This document shows positions 1-11,553 of a stretch of 52,748 bases of DNA, one piece after another (the first letter of the stretch is position 1; each line of letters begins with the position of its first letter). Origin of the DNA: Teratosphaeria epicoccoides (lineage: Eukaryota; Ascomycota; Dothideomycetes; Mycosphaerellales; Teratosphaeriaceae). A program made the translations under genes and the position numbers. The notes under the pieces were generated by a model. That model had not been told where the DNA came from. It searched no databases and was given only the letters and a program-made list of their open reading frames with translations. Location: positions 1 to 52,748 of the forward strand of contig JADDMT010000166.1 in assembly GCA_021401465.1 (NCBI GenBank), in the 5' to 3' direction.

Positions 1-117
1 GCTAAGGTGAATGGATTCGAGCTACTACGTGATTTGAGGTATAGCGGCAACTTGTTCTCGTGGTGTCGGTTGACTGTCGCTAGAGCTTGAACTGACAGTT
101 GAAGAACTACTTGACAT
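1..117 (-). pseudogene. gag: gag, N-terminal 39 codons (A0)
   Basis: Gag is the structural protein that packages retroelement RNA. The start ATG is at 117 on the minus strand and is followed by a Ser-rich N-terminus (M-S-S-S-S-S-T-V), then a Gln/Thr/Pro stretch leading to the LSEMA region seen in A5. Two adjacent TAG codons stand where other context suggests Gln. A codon that is TGA in A5 is CGA here, so A0 preserves a more original state at that site. The rest of gag lies outside the window. Confidence 0.75.
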
Positions 118-176
118 AGGCGTATGTTAAGCGCTCGCCGAGTCTCCTGATGCTTCCCTAGAAGTGGTGCTCAAAA

Positions 177-666
177 TGTCATAAGGGTAGGTGCCGATGG
201 CAGGAAGGTGACCAGGTGTTAGACTCGGGAGCTATGAAGAATATCGACAATGGCAGTTGACCTTGTAACTGACTCTCCTCTAAGCAAGAGAGGATTGAAT
301 TGAGATTAAGCACGAAGCTCCTAACTGCCTGTCCTAAAGCTACCCCTATATACTAGAGAGCGACAGAGCAGCTCTGTTAGATCTGTCGACAGACCTGACA
401 GATCCATGTCTATAGATCTGTAGACTAACCCTACAGATCTAAGGGTCTATCATCACGTGACAGATCCCTTCTTCCTTGTAAGCCTATGGATCTGTAGACT
501 ATCCCTACAGATCCGGGGATCTGTCCTCACATGACAGATCCTTCCTTCTATGACTATGCCTATGACTCATAGTACTCCCATGACGGTACTATAACTCATA
601 GCACTTAGGACCCACATGATCCTGTATCCTACAGTACTCCGGACAGTACTCCTGACACTCATGACA
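177..666 (-). repeat. 5' LTR of A0 (490 bp)
   Basis: Begins TGTCAT and ends ATGACA, a 6-bp terminal inverted repeat. Same length as the LTR of A5. It contains the GATCTGT/ACAGATC palindromic array and a TATATA-type box. The sequence TTAAGCAC at 306-313 (GTGCTTAA in element sense) pairs, with one G-U, with the leader motif at 167-174. Confidence 0.92.
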
Positions 667-3600
667 TTACCTAACTAGCTGTGTCTTTAACCTTAGACAT
701 TAAGAAAGCGCTAAAAACGAAGGACTACCTAACTATAAGAGAGCTTGAAGCTATACTGCCTCTAGAGGTTCGCGAAATAGCTCGGCTGTTTTGTTATTAG
801 GAAGCAGATAAACTAGTACCTTACTAGCCTAGTATTAACTATCAGATTAAACTCCGGGAACAGCTAGACGGATCCTAGCCCCTATTGCCCTAGGGGCCGC
901 TATATAGCATGTTAAAAGAGGAGCTCTTAGTCCTAAGAAAGTCTCTTGACAAACTACTAGGGAAGGGCTTTATCCGAGCTACGAACTTAGAAGCTACTAT
1001 ACCCGTGCTTTTTGTTAAGAAGCCTAGGGGAGGCCTCTAGTTTTACTGTGACTTCTAAGCGCTAAACGCTATCACGAAGCAGGATTAATACCCTTTGCCA
1101 TTAATCCTAGAGACACTAAGAAACCTTATAGGGGCCTAGTAGCTTACTAAGGTTAACGTAGTATCTGCGTTCTATTAAATCTGTATAGTAAAAGGACACG
1201 AGTATAAAACAGCTTTCCGCATAAGGTTTAGATCGTTCGAATAGCTAGTATGTCTGTTTAGTTTGTCTAGGGCTCTAGTAACTTTCTAGCGGTATATTAA
1301 TACTTTGCTTTAGGAGCATTTAGACGACTTCGCTTCTACGTATATAGACGACGTCATTATCTATAGTAGCGGATTAAGCAAGGACTACTTCGAGAAAATT
1401 AAGCAAGTACTCTAGAAGCTTTAGGATAGAGGCCTGTATCTTAACCCTAGAAAGAGCGAATTTACTTAGAAGCAAATTAAGTACCTAGGCTTCATAGTAC
1501 ATGCTAACAGGAAAGGGGTTAGGCCTAACCTAGAAAAGGTAGAAGCCGTGAAGATTTAGGCAGCTCTAAGGACACAGAAGGAAGTACGTAGGTTCCTAGG
1601 GTTTACGAACTACTATAGGATGTTTATCCTAAACTACTCTAAGATAGCTAAACCTATGACAGCGCTAACTAGCAAAGGCGTACTATTCTCCTAGGGAAAA
1701 GAGGAGGAAGCTGTGTTTACGTAGTTAAAAGACAAGTTCTGTAGGGCTCTAGTGCTTTCACACTAGGACCTGAGGCTCCTAACATTCCTAGAGACAGACT
1801 ATAGTAGATTCGTAATAGGAGCCGCACTCCTACAAGAAAAGGACAGGGTCTAGCGCCTAGTAGGCTTCTTCTCGTAGAAGCTTAACAAGGCGGAGATTAA
1901 CTACGATATCTACGACAAAGAGATGCTAGCTATAGTGTCTAGTTTAAAGTTCTAGGGCCCTAAGCTAAAAGTGTGCGGACCCTTTACTATTCTTATAGAC
2001 TATAAGAACTTAGAATACTTTATAGTTAAAAGACAGTTGTTAGAGAGACAGATTCAATAGTACGAGACACTATCAAACTATTAGTTTACCCTAGTATATA
2101 GGCTAGGAACTAAAGCTATCATACTAGATGCCTTGTTAAGGCAAGAGCAAGACACGCTTAGGGAGGACGACAAGGAGTCTAGGTTTAGGAGGTTTCTAGA
2201 ACCTAAACACGTCTAGTACTAGCTAGGGACTAAGGTAAAGGGAGGGGTAGAAGTAGCTACTACTTTAGTCTAACTGCTAGTAACTGCCTTTAGCAATAAC
2301 GAGCTAGAACTATCGGACCCCGCCGTAGAAACAATCGGCTCTAGCCCTTTCTAAAACGAGGAATTAAACGCCCTCTAGACCTCTACAAGAGAGAAAGACA
2401 GATAATACAACGTAGTATTCCGCGTAATAGAAGCAGGAGCCCGCATGATACCAAGCGAGGTCAAGCTAAAGGTACAAGTAGGAGACTACATAATTAATAG
2501 AAAAGGGAATCTCCGATATAGAGGTAAACTGTAGGTTCCTAGCGCTTCATCCCTAGAATCCGGATCTGACATTATAGCGGCTAATCTCGAAGCGAATGAC
2601 ATACTACAGATAAAGATCATATAATCTATGCATAATGCTATAGTATACAGGCATCCGGGCTAGGACACTACAACATTAATCCTAGGCCGCGACTTCTATT
2701 AGCTACTACTGTCTAAAAAGGTCCGAAGATTCTTAAGAAACTCTGACTACTATAGAAGGAACAAAGTATAGTAGGAGCATAAGCATAGACTCCTATAGCT
2801 ATTGCTAGTACCTAACTAGTTCTTCAAGGAGATCTTAATAGACTTTATGACTAAGTTGCCTGAATTAGAGAGGTGCTAGTACCTGTAGGTTATTAAGGAC
2901 CGGCTCTATAAGTCCGTAGTATTAGAAGCGATGCCTAGCATAAAAGCTAAGGAGTACGCCGAAAAATTCATGGACTACTAGGCCCGCTATCATGGCATGC
3001 TAAGTGCTATCACAAGTGACAGGGGGGCTAACTAGACAAGCACGTTCTAGGAAACCTTCTGCTACCGAATAGGCATATCCTAGAGACTTAGTTCCGCATA
3101 CTATCCTTAAATAGACAGAGGCCTAGAGCGCTTAAACTAAGAGGTACAAGCGTACCTACGAAACTTTATTAACTAAGAGTAGTCTAACTAGAAACACTGG
3201 CTTCCCTTAGCTTAACTTGCGCTTAATAGTCGTTACTACTTAGGGATTAGTATAAGCCCCTTCTTCACTACTTATAGATATAGGGTACTATCCCCTGTCC
3301 CTTTAAAGACAGAACCTAGGAGGTCGAGCTAGCTAAACGCGGCAAAAAGGGCGGAGGCATTTGTAGAGAAGATTTAGCAGATAAAGGACCTTTGTCAAGC
3401 TAGCATAGCAGCCTCCGCGTAATAATAAGAGGAATCTGCTAACAAGAAGCGGACTATGGCGCCTATTTACAGGGTAGGCGACAAAGTATAGCTAGACCTA
3501 AGGAACTATACTACAGACAGGCTAAAGAAGAGCTTAGACGCTAAACTTGCTAAGTCTATAGTGTCTGAGGTTTTGTTGCTAGTCTCTATATAACTGTCAG

Positions 3601-3976
3601 GGATACTAAGTAATATCTACCTAGTATTCTACACAGATTTGCTTTGTTTAGTAAGTTAAGATCTGCTACTAGGACAGGAAACTGACGACAAACAGCCGGA
3701 CCCCGTGCTTTTTAAGTCGCATGAAGAATAGTAGGTAGAAGAAATACTCTGCGCGAGAAGGAAGAAGAGAGGGCAGGGCCGAGAAGTCCTAGTAAAATAG
3801 GCTGGATACTATAGCCCTACATAGGAACCCTTAGGAAATCTCGCGGACACTATAGTACTAGACGAATTTGAAACAAAATATAGGAGTGTAGAGTCCTACG
3901 ATAGGCTAAGGGAGAAATAGGAGAAGAGAAAGAAAGGGCAGCGGAATCTAAGCGGGAAAGGACAGATGCAGGGATA
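667..3976 (+). pseudogene. pol: pol of Gyp-B (RT, RNase H, integrase, chromodomain)
   Basis: Pol copies the element RNA into DNA and inserts it. The order seen is the connector before RT, RT (about 900-1520, with PLYSMLKEELLVL and the catalytic YIDD at 1341-1352), RNase H (about 1790-1990), an integrase zinc region (about 2630-2760), and an integrase core with Asp at 2840, Asp at 3018-3020 and Glu at 3126-3128, the last two spaced as D-35-E. A C-terminal chromodomain follows (about 3720-3870, EVLVK-stop-AGYYSPT, where the stop replaces the usual Trp). The order RT-RH-IN-chromodomain makes it a chromovirus. Dozens of TAG codons replace Trp or Gln, so the copy is dead, although the core catalytic acids remain. 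Confidence 0.9.
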
Positions 3977-4200
3977 ATAGGCGCAGAGAACAGGCGTTCT
4001 AAGAAAGGAATTTAGAGCTTGGCAGACTTAGTGATAATGCACGCGGAAAACAGGCGTTTAGAGAGGGATTTAGAGTTTAGGGGTTTACATTTTCATTTTC
4101 ATGTGACTATCTAGTAGCTTCTGCTATAAAACCCCTAGAACCCTAGCAGAACAACCTAGCCTGCAGCTACTACTTAAAGTCATTAGTGCGGCGCTTACTA
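667..4200 (+). mobile_element. Gyp-B, degraded Ty3/gypsy chromovirus (5' part missing)
   Basis: A plus-strand pol gene runs from the edge of the A0 LTR to a stop at 3974-3976, followed by LTR-like sequence with a TATA box. Gag, protease and the 5' LTR are not present to the right of A0. They are either beyond the window (A0 inserted into the element) or lost. The density of TAG codons is among the highest in the window, which fits an old insertion. The right boundary is uncertain because no second LTR is available for comparison. Confidence 0.75.
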
Positions 4201-4231
4201 ATAACGAGGGCCGGCAGGATAGCGGCGCTAA
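3977..4231 (+). repeat. Gyp-B 3' untranslated region and probable LTR piece
   Basis: Noncoding. Two imperfect copies of an approximately 40-bp stretch (ACAGGCGTT...GGATTTAGAG) lie about 67 bp apart at roughly 3990 and 4055. A TATA box (TATAAA, 4125-4130) sits in a promoter-like setting. I read this as the 3' LTR of Gyp-B or part of it, but cannot fix its ends. Confidence 0.45.
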
Positions 4232-4894
4232 ATGGCTAGTTAGCGGGGAAAAACAAGCGGACTCTAGAACTTACTTGTCGCTATCCTTAGAACAGGTCTA
4301 GACAGCATAGGCGACATAGGTAATAAGCAGGCTTCATACTAGTTAGCAGGCGTTTTCAAATTGATTCTAGAAGAGAACTTACAGGTCTCTACAGTTAATT
4401 GCCTTTTTAGCATAGTACTAGCAAGTAGTAGAGTAGGAGGACTAGAACATTAGCGGAATCTAGGGGAAAGAGTCTAGAGTCTGATGCTTATAGTCTAGTC
4501 TTTGTAGTTAACGCCACAGAGGGCGTAATCTACGTAGTAGATAAGTAGGGTATTCTAACCCTAGTCAATTTTGCCTGGAATCTAAAATACTTACTACCCC
4601 TGTTCCTAAAGTCCTACTTACGTTAGTCGCTATGTTAATGTAAAAGAGAAGGTTGTAAGTGTCAAACAAGCGGTTAATAGCCATAGCAAGGCAGTCCGTG
4701 CGCGCAAAGTCGACGAATAGCATTAAAGGAGAGTATAGAGTAAAGCTGCGAAAGAAGTAAAGGAATTAGTAAGGAAGGAAAACAGGGTGTTGTTTAGGAA
4801 CCTTGCGATAGAGGGCGGACTCTAGGCAAGAACGACCGGGTCCTATGAGTTACTAGACTAATCTAAGTAAAGCGAGCGTACTTTACACGCGTAA
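4232..4894 (+). pseudogene. unrecognised RIP-degraded ORF, 220 codons
   Basis: From the ATG at 4232 one frame can be followed to TAA at 4892-4894 with no frameshift. It is interrupted by many TAG/TAA codons of the Trp/Gln-loss type seen in the retroelements. The predicted protein starts MAS-stop-RGKTSGL, has a hydrophobic to amphipathic middle (NLLVAILRTGLDSIGDIG) and a basic, probably helical C-terminal third (KAAKEVKELVRKENRVLF). I do not recognise the family. A first gag-like ORF after an LTR, or the C-terminal part of a DNA-transposon protein, are both possible. It starts about 100 bp after the TATA box at 4125. Confidence 0.45.
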
Positions 4895-5022
4895 GGTAAA
4901 CTCTTGACATATTGACTAACAGGGATAAGGCTAGCAAGGGAAGGACTAGCTACAACCGCAATTAGTTAATAGGGACAGTTAGAAGTGTCTAATTAGCCGG
5001 TTTTGCCTGTAAATCGATAGTA
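4895..5022. other. short intergenic stretch, nothing recognised
   Basis: Mixed sequence between the unknown ORF and the A1 insertion site. I see no coding signal or repeat. Confidence 0.5.
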
Positions 5023-5027
5023 TCATA
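5023..5027. repeat. target site duplication of A1 (TCATA), left copy
   Basis: TCATA at 5023-5027 is repeated exactly at 12038-12042, directly flanking the two LTRs of A1. Confidence 0.92.
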
Positions 5028-5511
5028 TGTCAGAAGGGTAGGTGCTAATAGTAGGAAGGGGATTAGGTGTTAGACTTACAGAGTAGTAAAAAATATTAAC
5101 AAAGGCAATTAACCTTGTAACTAACTATCCCCCCTAGAGGAGAAGATTAAATTAAGCATGAAGCTCCTAACTGCCTATCCTGAAGCTATCCCTATATACT
5201 AGAGAGACAGGGTAGCTCTGTTAGATATATTAACAGACCTAGTAGACCTATGTCTATAGATCTGTAGACTAACCCTATAGATCCTAGGGTCTATTCTTAC
5301 ATAACAGATCCTCTCTCCTATGTAGGCCTATAGATCTGTAGACTAACCCTACAGATCTAGGTGTCTGTCCTTACGTAACAGACTGTCTCTTCTATGCCTA
5401 CGTTATGACTTATCGTACTATGACTTATAACACTATAACTTATAGCACTTATGACAGCTATGACTTAGGCTATAGTGCTCGTGACTTATAGCGCTCATGA
5501 CACTCATGACA
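5028..5511 (-). repeat. 3' LTR of A1 (484 bp)
   Basis: TGTCAG...ATGACA, same length as the partner at 11554-12037. Immediately inside it (5512 onward) is the complement of the polypurine tract that primes plus-strand DNA. Confidence 0.93.
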
Positions 5512-5522
5512 CTATCCTTCTC
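5512..5522 (-). other. polypurine tract of A1
   Basis: Read on the minus strand this is a purine run (G/A with one T) ending directly at the LTR. The cleaner versions in A2, A3 and A4 read AAGAGGGGGATAG against the LTR start TGTCAT. Confidence 0.7.
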
Positions 5523-5590
5523 TTAGCCTAGCTTGTCCCTAAGCTACCTTATTAGTACGGGGTTTCTCTTGTCCTTTCCTTTACGTAGTA

Positions 5591-6211
5591 ATGTCTTCTC
5601 TTTCTACATTACTACCTTGTGTCATTCTAGACACTAACGCCCCTTTAACGCAGAAACGTAAACGCCGCGTAAATCGAATCTATTGTTAGGGCTAGGACAG
5701 CATAAAGTCCTGTACTTAGTGTTAAGAGTTAAAGCTCGTTTGTTAAGTGCATATTTCCTTAGGGAAATGTTTGTAATGCTACTTTAGTAACTATCGAAGT
5801 TATAACGCGAAGGTAACAGAGGTCGAATAGAAGAAGTTAGGTAATTAGCGGAAAAGACTAATTACTAATCTCGATTATGCAAAGGCGGCCCTAGCTAAGG
5901 CTTCGTAGAAGATAATAGAGGCGCATGCAAAGGAGATATGTCTTTAGAAACAGTTAGACGCAGTTAACCGTAAAGTTGAGGATAGTCGCGCTCTTAAGGA
6001 GCGTGAGATTAGGGAGGACGAGGCTAAAGAGCAGGCTCTTTAGCAGGCTAGGTTTCTTCTTGACCTAGATCCCTCGATTAGTCTTGCTCTTAGTCCTACG
6101 ACATAGAGCGTAATAGAAGGTTTCGCTAACATATTGTACTAGGGTTTCCTTAATGGCGTAGTAGCCGAGCCTCTTGATAGCGTCCTATAGGAGCCTACTT
6201 GTGGCTTATGA
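5591..6211 (+). pseudogene. antisense ORF of Gyp-A: Zn2Cys6-like cluster plus coiled coil (A1)
   Basis: This gene is on the strand opposite gag-pol, in the gap between the pol stop and the polypurine tract. ATG at 5591 begins M-S-S-L-S-T-L-L-P-C. The frame runs 205 codons without an indel, then TGA at 6209-6211. Pol ends on the other strand at 6206-6208, so the hexamer TTATGA holds both stops. The N-terminal Cys cluster has decayed here: some Cys codons now read Tyr, as expected from TGC/TGT changing to TAC/TAT. Stops inside are TAG or TAA at probable Trp/Gln sites. The better-preserved copy is in A3. Confidence 0.75.
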
Positions 6212-9200
6212 CCTTCTTCCTAGGTTCGTTTTCCGCTTAAAGCTCCGTACCTTCTACTAATAGTTTCGTAGGTGTTTAAGGGGTTCCTAGGTATTTTCAG
6301 TACTCCTATATCCTTCCCATTTTACTAGGTACTCTTACTGTCTGTCTACCTAGCGAGTGTTGACAATCTTCTCGACAGTGTACTCTAGTTCTTCGACCTT
6401 AGGGTCGAGTAGTAAGGGTTCTGTTTGTAGTGTAGCGTCTAGCGCTACTTGTTCTAGCAGAGAGACATCGAACACAGGGTATATTCTCATCTGCTTAGGT
6501 AGCTGTAACTCAAAATTAACTAGTCCTTTCTTAGCCTTAATCTAGAATGGTCCTAGTTTCACAGCGTCTAGTTTTTTACTCGGCTTGTCTAATTTAATGT
6601 GACAGCAGAGGAGATATACCTTGTCCCCCTCCTTTAGAATTAGTCCCTTAATTCTCTTACGATTTGCGTACCGTGCTATGTTCTGCTAATAGAACTACAG
6701 GTCGAGTCGTGCTTCTGTTTGTAGTCGGCGTAGGTATTCTACTCGCCTGAGTGCTACTAGGTTTAGATTACTAGTTAAGACGTCTAGAACGTCTTCTATA
6801 GCTAATCCGTACGCCATCTAAAATAGCGAGAGTCCTGTCGACTCTACTAGTATACTATTATACGCAAGCTACGCTATTAGCAATAACTCTACCTAGTTGT
6901 TCTAGTCCCTATTCACATAGGATCGAAGGTACTATTCTAACGTCTAATTTAGACGTTCTGTCTGTCTATCTGTCTAAGGGTAGAAGGAAGTACTTAGTTG
7001 ATGTTTGACCTAGAATTGTCTCATTAGGGCCTTCTAGAAGTTAGAGGTAAACACAGATCCTTAGTCTGTTACTAGGTCTTGTAGCATACCGTGTAATGCT
7101 ACTACCTACTTGATAAAGACATGTGCGATATCTTCGGTCTTAAAGTCTTCGCGGTATAGGATAAACTTCCTAAACTTAGTAAATTAGTCGACTACTACCA
7201 TGATTCTATCGAAGAACTCATTCGTGGCAGGTTCTCTCGACTAGGGTAGTTTGACGATGAAGTCTATAGCGAGCAATTCCTATAGCTATTAGGGTACCTT
7301 TAGCGGTTATAGTAACCTATACGGTTTGTGACAGTTATACTTGCTCTATTAGCAAGTTACACATTAACAGACATAGTCCTTAATTACTCTGCCTATCCTA
7401 GGGAAGTAATATTCCTGTTAGAGAATTTGCTTCATTTTAGACACTCCTAGGTATCCTGCCTAAGGTACGTCATGTCGGAGGCGTAGTAGCTCTAAGCGTA
7501 AGGATGTTAGCACATATACTAATCCTTAGAAGAGAAGTACTCTGTCTTTGTCTTCCTAGTCCTCCTGTCTATTAATGTCGTTACAGACAGCAAGTGTAGT
7601 TAGGTCGTAGACTAGTGCGTTCTTTAGGTCGTCCTAGAATTCGCTAGTCTATGTGATAGCTATAGCCGCGAGTTAGTTAACTCTAAGCGTGCCATTGCTA
7701 TTTTCCTAGAGAACGGCATGTTTCTCCTGTTTCACGCCCTTCATGTAGTCAGTCTAGCGACTAAGTGCATCGGCGCATGCGTTCTCGGATCCCTTGCAAT
7801 AGACGATCTTATAGTTAAAGCTAGAGAGTTCCTCACTCTATCAGACTTGTCGTTAGTTTAACTCCTTTGTTGTAGTAAAGTATCGCAAGTTCTCATAGTC
7901 GGTGTAGACTATAACCTAGTGCTTAGAACCTTCTAAGTAGACTCGCTACGCCTTATAGGCGTCTACTATGGCTAGAAGTTCTTTGTCGTAGATGTCGTAA
8001 CGAAGTTTAGGTCTAGACAGCTTCCTCGAGTAATAGGCGACTAGCTGTAGTCGTCTACTCGGTCCTAGTTAACTCAAGCATGCCCTAAGTGCTACGTCAG
8101 AGGCATCTGTTTCGACTATGATAGGCTTATTAGGGTCGAATACAAGCAAGATTAGCTAATCTGTAAATCGTTGCTTAAGTTCCTTGAAGGCATTCCGTTA
8201 GGCGTAGTCCTATACAAATAGTGTATCCTTTATAGTAAGGGTTGTAAGTAGTGCCGTAATCCTCGAATAGTTCGCGATAAACCTTTAGTAGAAGTTAGCG
8301 AACCTAAGGAAGGACTATACTTCCTTAACATTAGTTAGCGTAGGCTACTCTTTTACGACTTTGACCTTCTTAGTGTCTATCTTGATTCCGTTCTAGGCTA
8401 TTACGTAGCCGAGGAATTAGACTTCTTGCTTATGAAACTCGCTCTTCTAAGGCTTAACCTTTAGCCTGTAATCCTAGAGTTTCTAAAGCACCTTGCGTAC
8501 GTGAGTCCTATGTTCTTCGATCGTTCGTGAGTAGACGAGGATGTCATCTAAGTATATAACCACGAAGATGTTAAGATACTCTCGTAGCACATTGTTAATA
8601 AATGCCTACTACATGGCTAGGGCGTTTGTTAACCTAAATAGCATGACTATATACTCGTAGTGTCTAAACCTAGTTCTAAACTACGGTCTTCTATTCTTCG
8701 CCTTCCTTGATTCAAATTCGATTAAATACTCCTAGTTTGTCAAACTTCGAGAACTACACTACTCCTTGCAGGCGATCCTGTAACTCTAAGAGCAAAGGAA
8801 GCGGATAACTGTTCTTTATTGTGATATCGTTTAATCTACAATAATCTACGTAAAGTCGCTAGTCGTCTTCCCCCTTAGGGACAAACAGGATTAGATACCC
8901 TGCTAGTGACTACGACTCGCAGATAAAGCCCTTCTAGAGGTTGTCTTCTAGGTATTTCCGGAAAATCTCTAGCTTCGCCGCTAATAATAGGCAAACTAGT
9001 TACTTCGTTAGCGTCCTGCCTAGGAGTAAGGGTATCCTGTAGTCCTACTCCTAGTGTTCTGGCAGAGCCTCTTAGTCGGGTTCTTCCTTAAAAAGGGTAG
9101 CAAATTCCTTATATTCATTAGGAACTATGAACTTGACTTCGACTTCAGACTACGTTGCTTTAACCTATAGGATGTGCACTTCCTGTTCTAGATCCTTAAT

Positions 9201-9712
9201 GGCAGTGACCATCTCGCTTGAAGTCATAGCACATATTTTGATCTTGCCTAGTACGTTATGTACTACAGGTAGAGGTATCAATCTTAAGAGTTCTAGGAAC
9301 TAGATCCTCTCGTTCTTCTAGTCGAGGTAGGGGTTAGCGTTTCTTAGCTATGGCAACCCTAGCACTACATCCAAGCCAGGCGACTCCATGATGTCAAACT
9401 AGATCATCTCTTAGTAGCGTCCTATCCGTAGAGGCATTATCTTAGTCTCCTTGTTAACTATTCCTTAGTTGTACGTAACTAGCTTTCTATTAATCGCTTG
9501 TAGCGAGAAAGCATTCGTCTTTGCCTGTAGCCTTATCCTAGCTGTCCTAGCGAACTTAGGCGTCATGAAGATTCTAGTGCATCCTGAATCTATTAAGGCC
9601 CGGGCTAGCGTCTCGTTAATGTGTACCTATACTCTAAGGTTGTCCGCGTATCTTGCGCTAACTACAGCACATCGTTGCAGCCCTGTCTAGTCTGTCCGTA
9701 GGTCTAATTCTG
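6206..9712 (-). pseudogene. pol: pol of A1 (protease, RT, RNase H, integrase, chromodomain)
   Basis: In gene order (right to left): protease with the catalytic D-S-G at 9592-9600; RT with an intact YLDD at 8543-8554; RNase H around 8100-8140 (VETDAS region); integrase with the zinc region near 7400, the first core Asp near 7260, T-D-x-G-S near 7050 and the final Glu near 6970; a chromodomain around 6270-6420. The stop is TAA (complement of 6206-6208). Other copies have TAA or TAG at the same place, so this is the natural end and not a RIP product. Many in-frame TAG codons make the copy non-functional. Confidence 0.9.
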
Positions 9713-11494
9713 GCGGACCTTGTTGTTTCCCGAATAACTGTCTTCATAGACTAGTTTAGGGATCATGCGGTTTCGGCTCATTCTTCTTTGAGCGTTACTG
9801 CTAACTAGCCTAAGAGGTCGTACTCGCTCTTAGCCTCGTTGTTCCTGCGCGTTTCTTGCGTACTCTAATTTTAAATGGCTAACCTAGAGTCGTAGCGCTT
9901 GTGGAACCTAGATACCTTCGTAGGTAAGGTAGCCTCCCTAGGGCGTAAACTCTACCCCGAACAGTACAATTTCTTAGACAACTTTCTGATGCGCGTGAGG
10001 TTAAGCTACAACTAGTAGTCTCCTTAGGTGTCGTCGCATACAGTCGGCTAGTTCGTCATACTCAAGCTAGTCGACGTGTTATACTCTATTAATCTATAGG
10101 CAAGCCTAAGCCTACTAGTTCTATATGATTTGGATAATATCGAGTCTGATGTCATGCGGCAGCATAGCCTATCTCTCTATGCTCTCGTCTTCCTCGGAAT
10201 CAGGAATGACAGCCTCGACAAGCTCATAGTTATCGTCCGAACCTTCTTCCTCTTCTAGCCCCTATTGCCTTAGGATTGTTGCACTAGAAGGTATACCCCT
10301 TAGCGCGCAGATGGACTACGCCTTGTTACGGCTAGGGTACTATCTAGAACTATCTTTATTACTCATGTGAATCTGACAATTGTCGTCATAGCACATAGTC
10401 TAAGTAAGTAAGGCATAGTCTAGTTCTTAAGTAGCGGCAGCCTTTTACTTAGGTGCCGATGTTATCGCGCGAGCCTGTTCTGTCCGTTATAGGTCCTGTC
10501 GCTGTTTCTTAGCGAAACACTTGCAGGCAAAGTGTCCTTTCTTTCTACAGTTATAGCACTTAAGGTTACTCTTGTCAAATGGCTTCTTTAGACTATTCTA
10601 GGTAGGAGAGCCCTTCTGTGGCTTTCCTTAGGGTCCGCTCTTTAGGCGTCCCTTAGTCGCATCTAACTCTATTAGTTAGAGACTATAGTAATCGCTTCGC
10701 CATTTCGGTGCTAATCGTTAGACCTTATAGTTAGCCTGCGCTAGCCTGCGATTCCTATGTTGTCGTTCCTGCTGTCGTTCCTAGATACGATTATCGATTC
10801 AAATCGCGAGATCGCTTATTTCCTTGAATGTCGTTAGCTAATCTCCCTAGGCAATTTTGTCTTTAACCGTTTCCTTTAGTCCCTAATAGAACTAAGCAGC
10901 TAAGGCATTATCATTCTAGTCGACTTAGGCAGAGAGGGTCTAAAAGTCCGCATGGTACTTAATAGCGGAACCCTTCTGCTAGATCCCTAGGAGAGCTCTC
11001 TCGGCCTCCTGTTGTTCATTACTAAGCCTAAAGGCTTTACGTAATGCCTTAAACAAGGACTTGTCTAAGTTAAGAATCTCCCAAGTTGTTGTCTTCCTTG
11101 CTTCGACACTACTAACATGATCTAGATAATCTGTCAGATAAGGCTAGATGAACTCGAACGCTAGTCCTTTTAGGTAAGAGACGATGTACATCATTCGCTT
11201 ATAATGTGTCGTAAACTGTTCCGTATCTATGTTAAATGCTAACTAGCATTATAGGATAAACATCTCGACTTGAGATCGTTGTCCTGTGAACTCCGTAGGG
11301 CTTCCTATCTTGAAGCCGTTGTTGCCGTGCCCGTTTCTAGTAGTCGAACCTGCGACAGATGCTAGAGCTATCTCGCTAAGGTGAATAGATTCAAGCTACT
11401 AAGTAATTTGAGGTACAGCAGCAACTTGTTCTTATAGTATTACTTAACTATTATCGCTAGAGGTCGAGCTATTAGCTAAGGAACTACTTGAAAT
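9700..11494 (-). pseudogene. gag: gag of A1
   Basis: Gag with the central retrotransposon capsid-like region and a CCHC zinc knuckle around 10520-10562 (C-x2-C-x4-H-x4-C: CYNCRKKGHFACKC). An acidic Glu/Asp-rich tail follows. The start codon position (11492-11494) reads ATT instead of ATG, a transversion that RIP does not explain. The second in-frame Met, at the LSEM position, has become Ile. The copy therefore could not start normally. Confidence 0.85.
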
Positions 11495-11553
11495 AGGCGT
11501 ATGTTAAGCGCTTAACGAGTCCCCTAATACTTCCTTAGGAGTAGTGCTTAAAG

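Larger units (their letters stand above)
1..666 (-). mobile_element. Gyp-A copy A0, 5' end (LTR, leader, start of gag)
   Basis: This is the 5' end of a Ty3/gypsy element on the minus strand: a 490-bp LTR, a 59-bp leader, then the first codons of gag running out of the window on the left. It is nearly identical over the leader and gag start to copy A5 at 50275-50450, with only a few, transition-type differences. It abuts Gyp-B pol at 667, so it probably inserted into Gyp-B. If so, the five bases after its LTR (TTACC, 667-671) should be repeated at its unseen other end. Confidence 0.9.

Noticed and set aside
667..3976. An alternative genetic code in which TAG/TAA encode Gln
   Set aside because: TAG also stands at invariant Trp positions (for example YLVKW in chromodomains), and paralogous copies show TGG or CAG at the same sites. 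RIP explains both.
9469..9690. A 71-73 codon ORF (about MYVTSFLLIACSEKAFVF) recurring opposite the protease in A1, A2, A3, A4 and A5
   Set aside because: It is the reverse complement of the protease region around D-S-G. It recurs only because the copies are homologous, and TAG-type damage on the sense strand reads as sense codons on the other strand. Nothing suggests its own expression.
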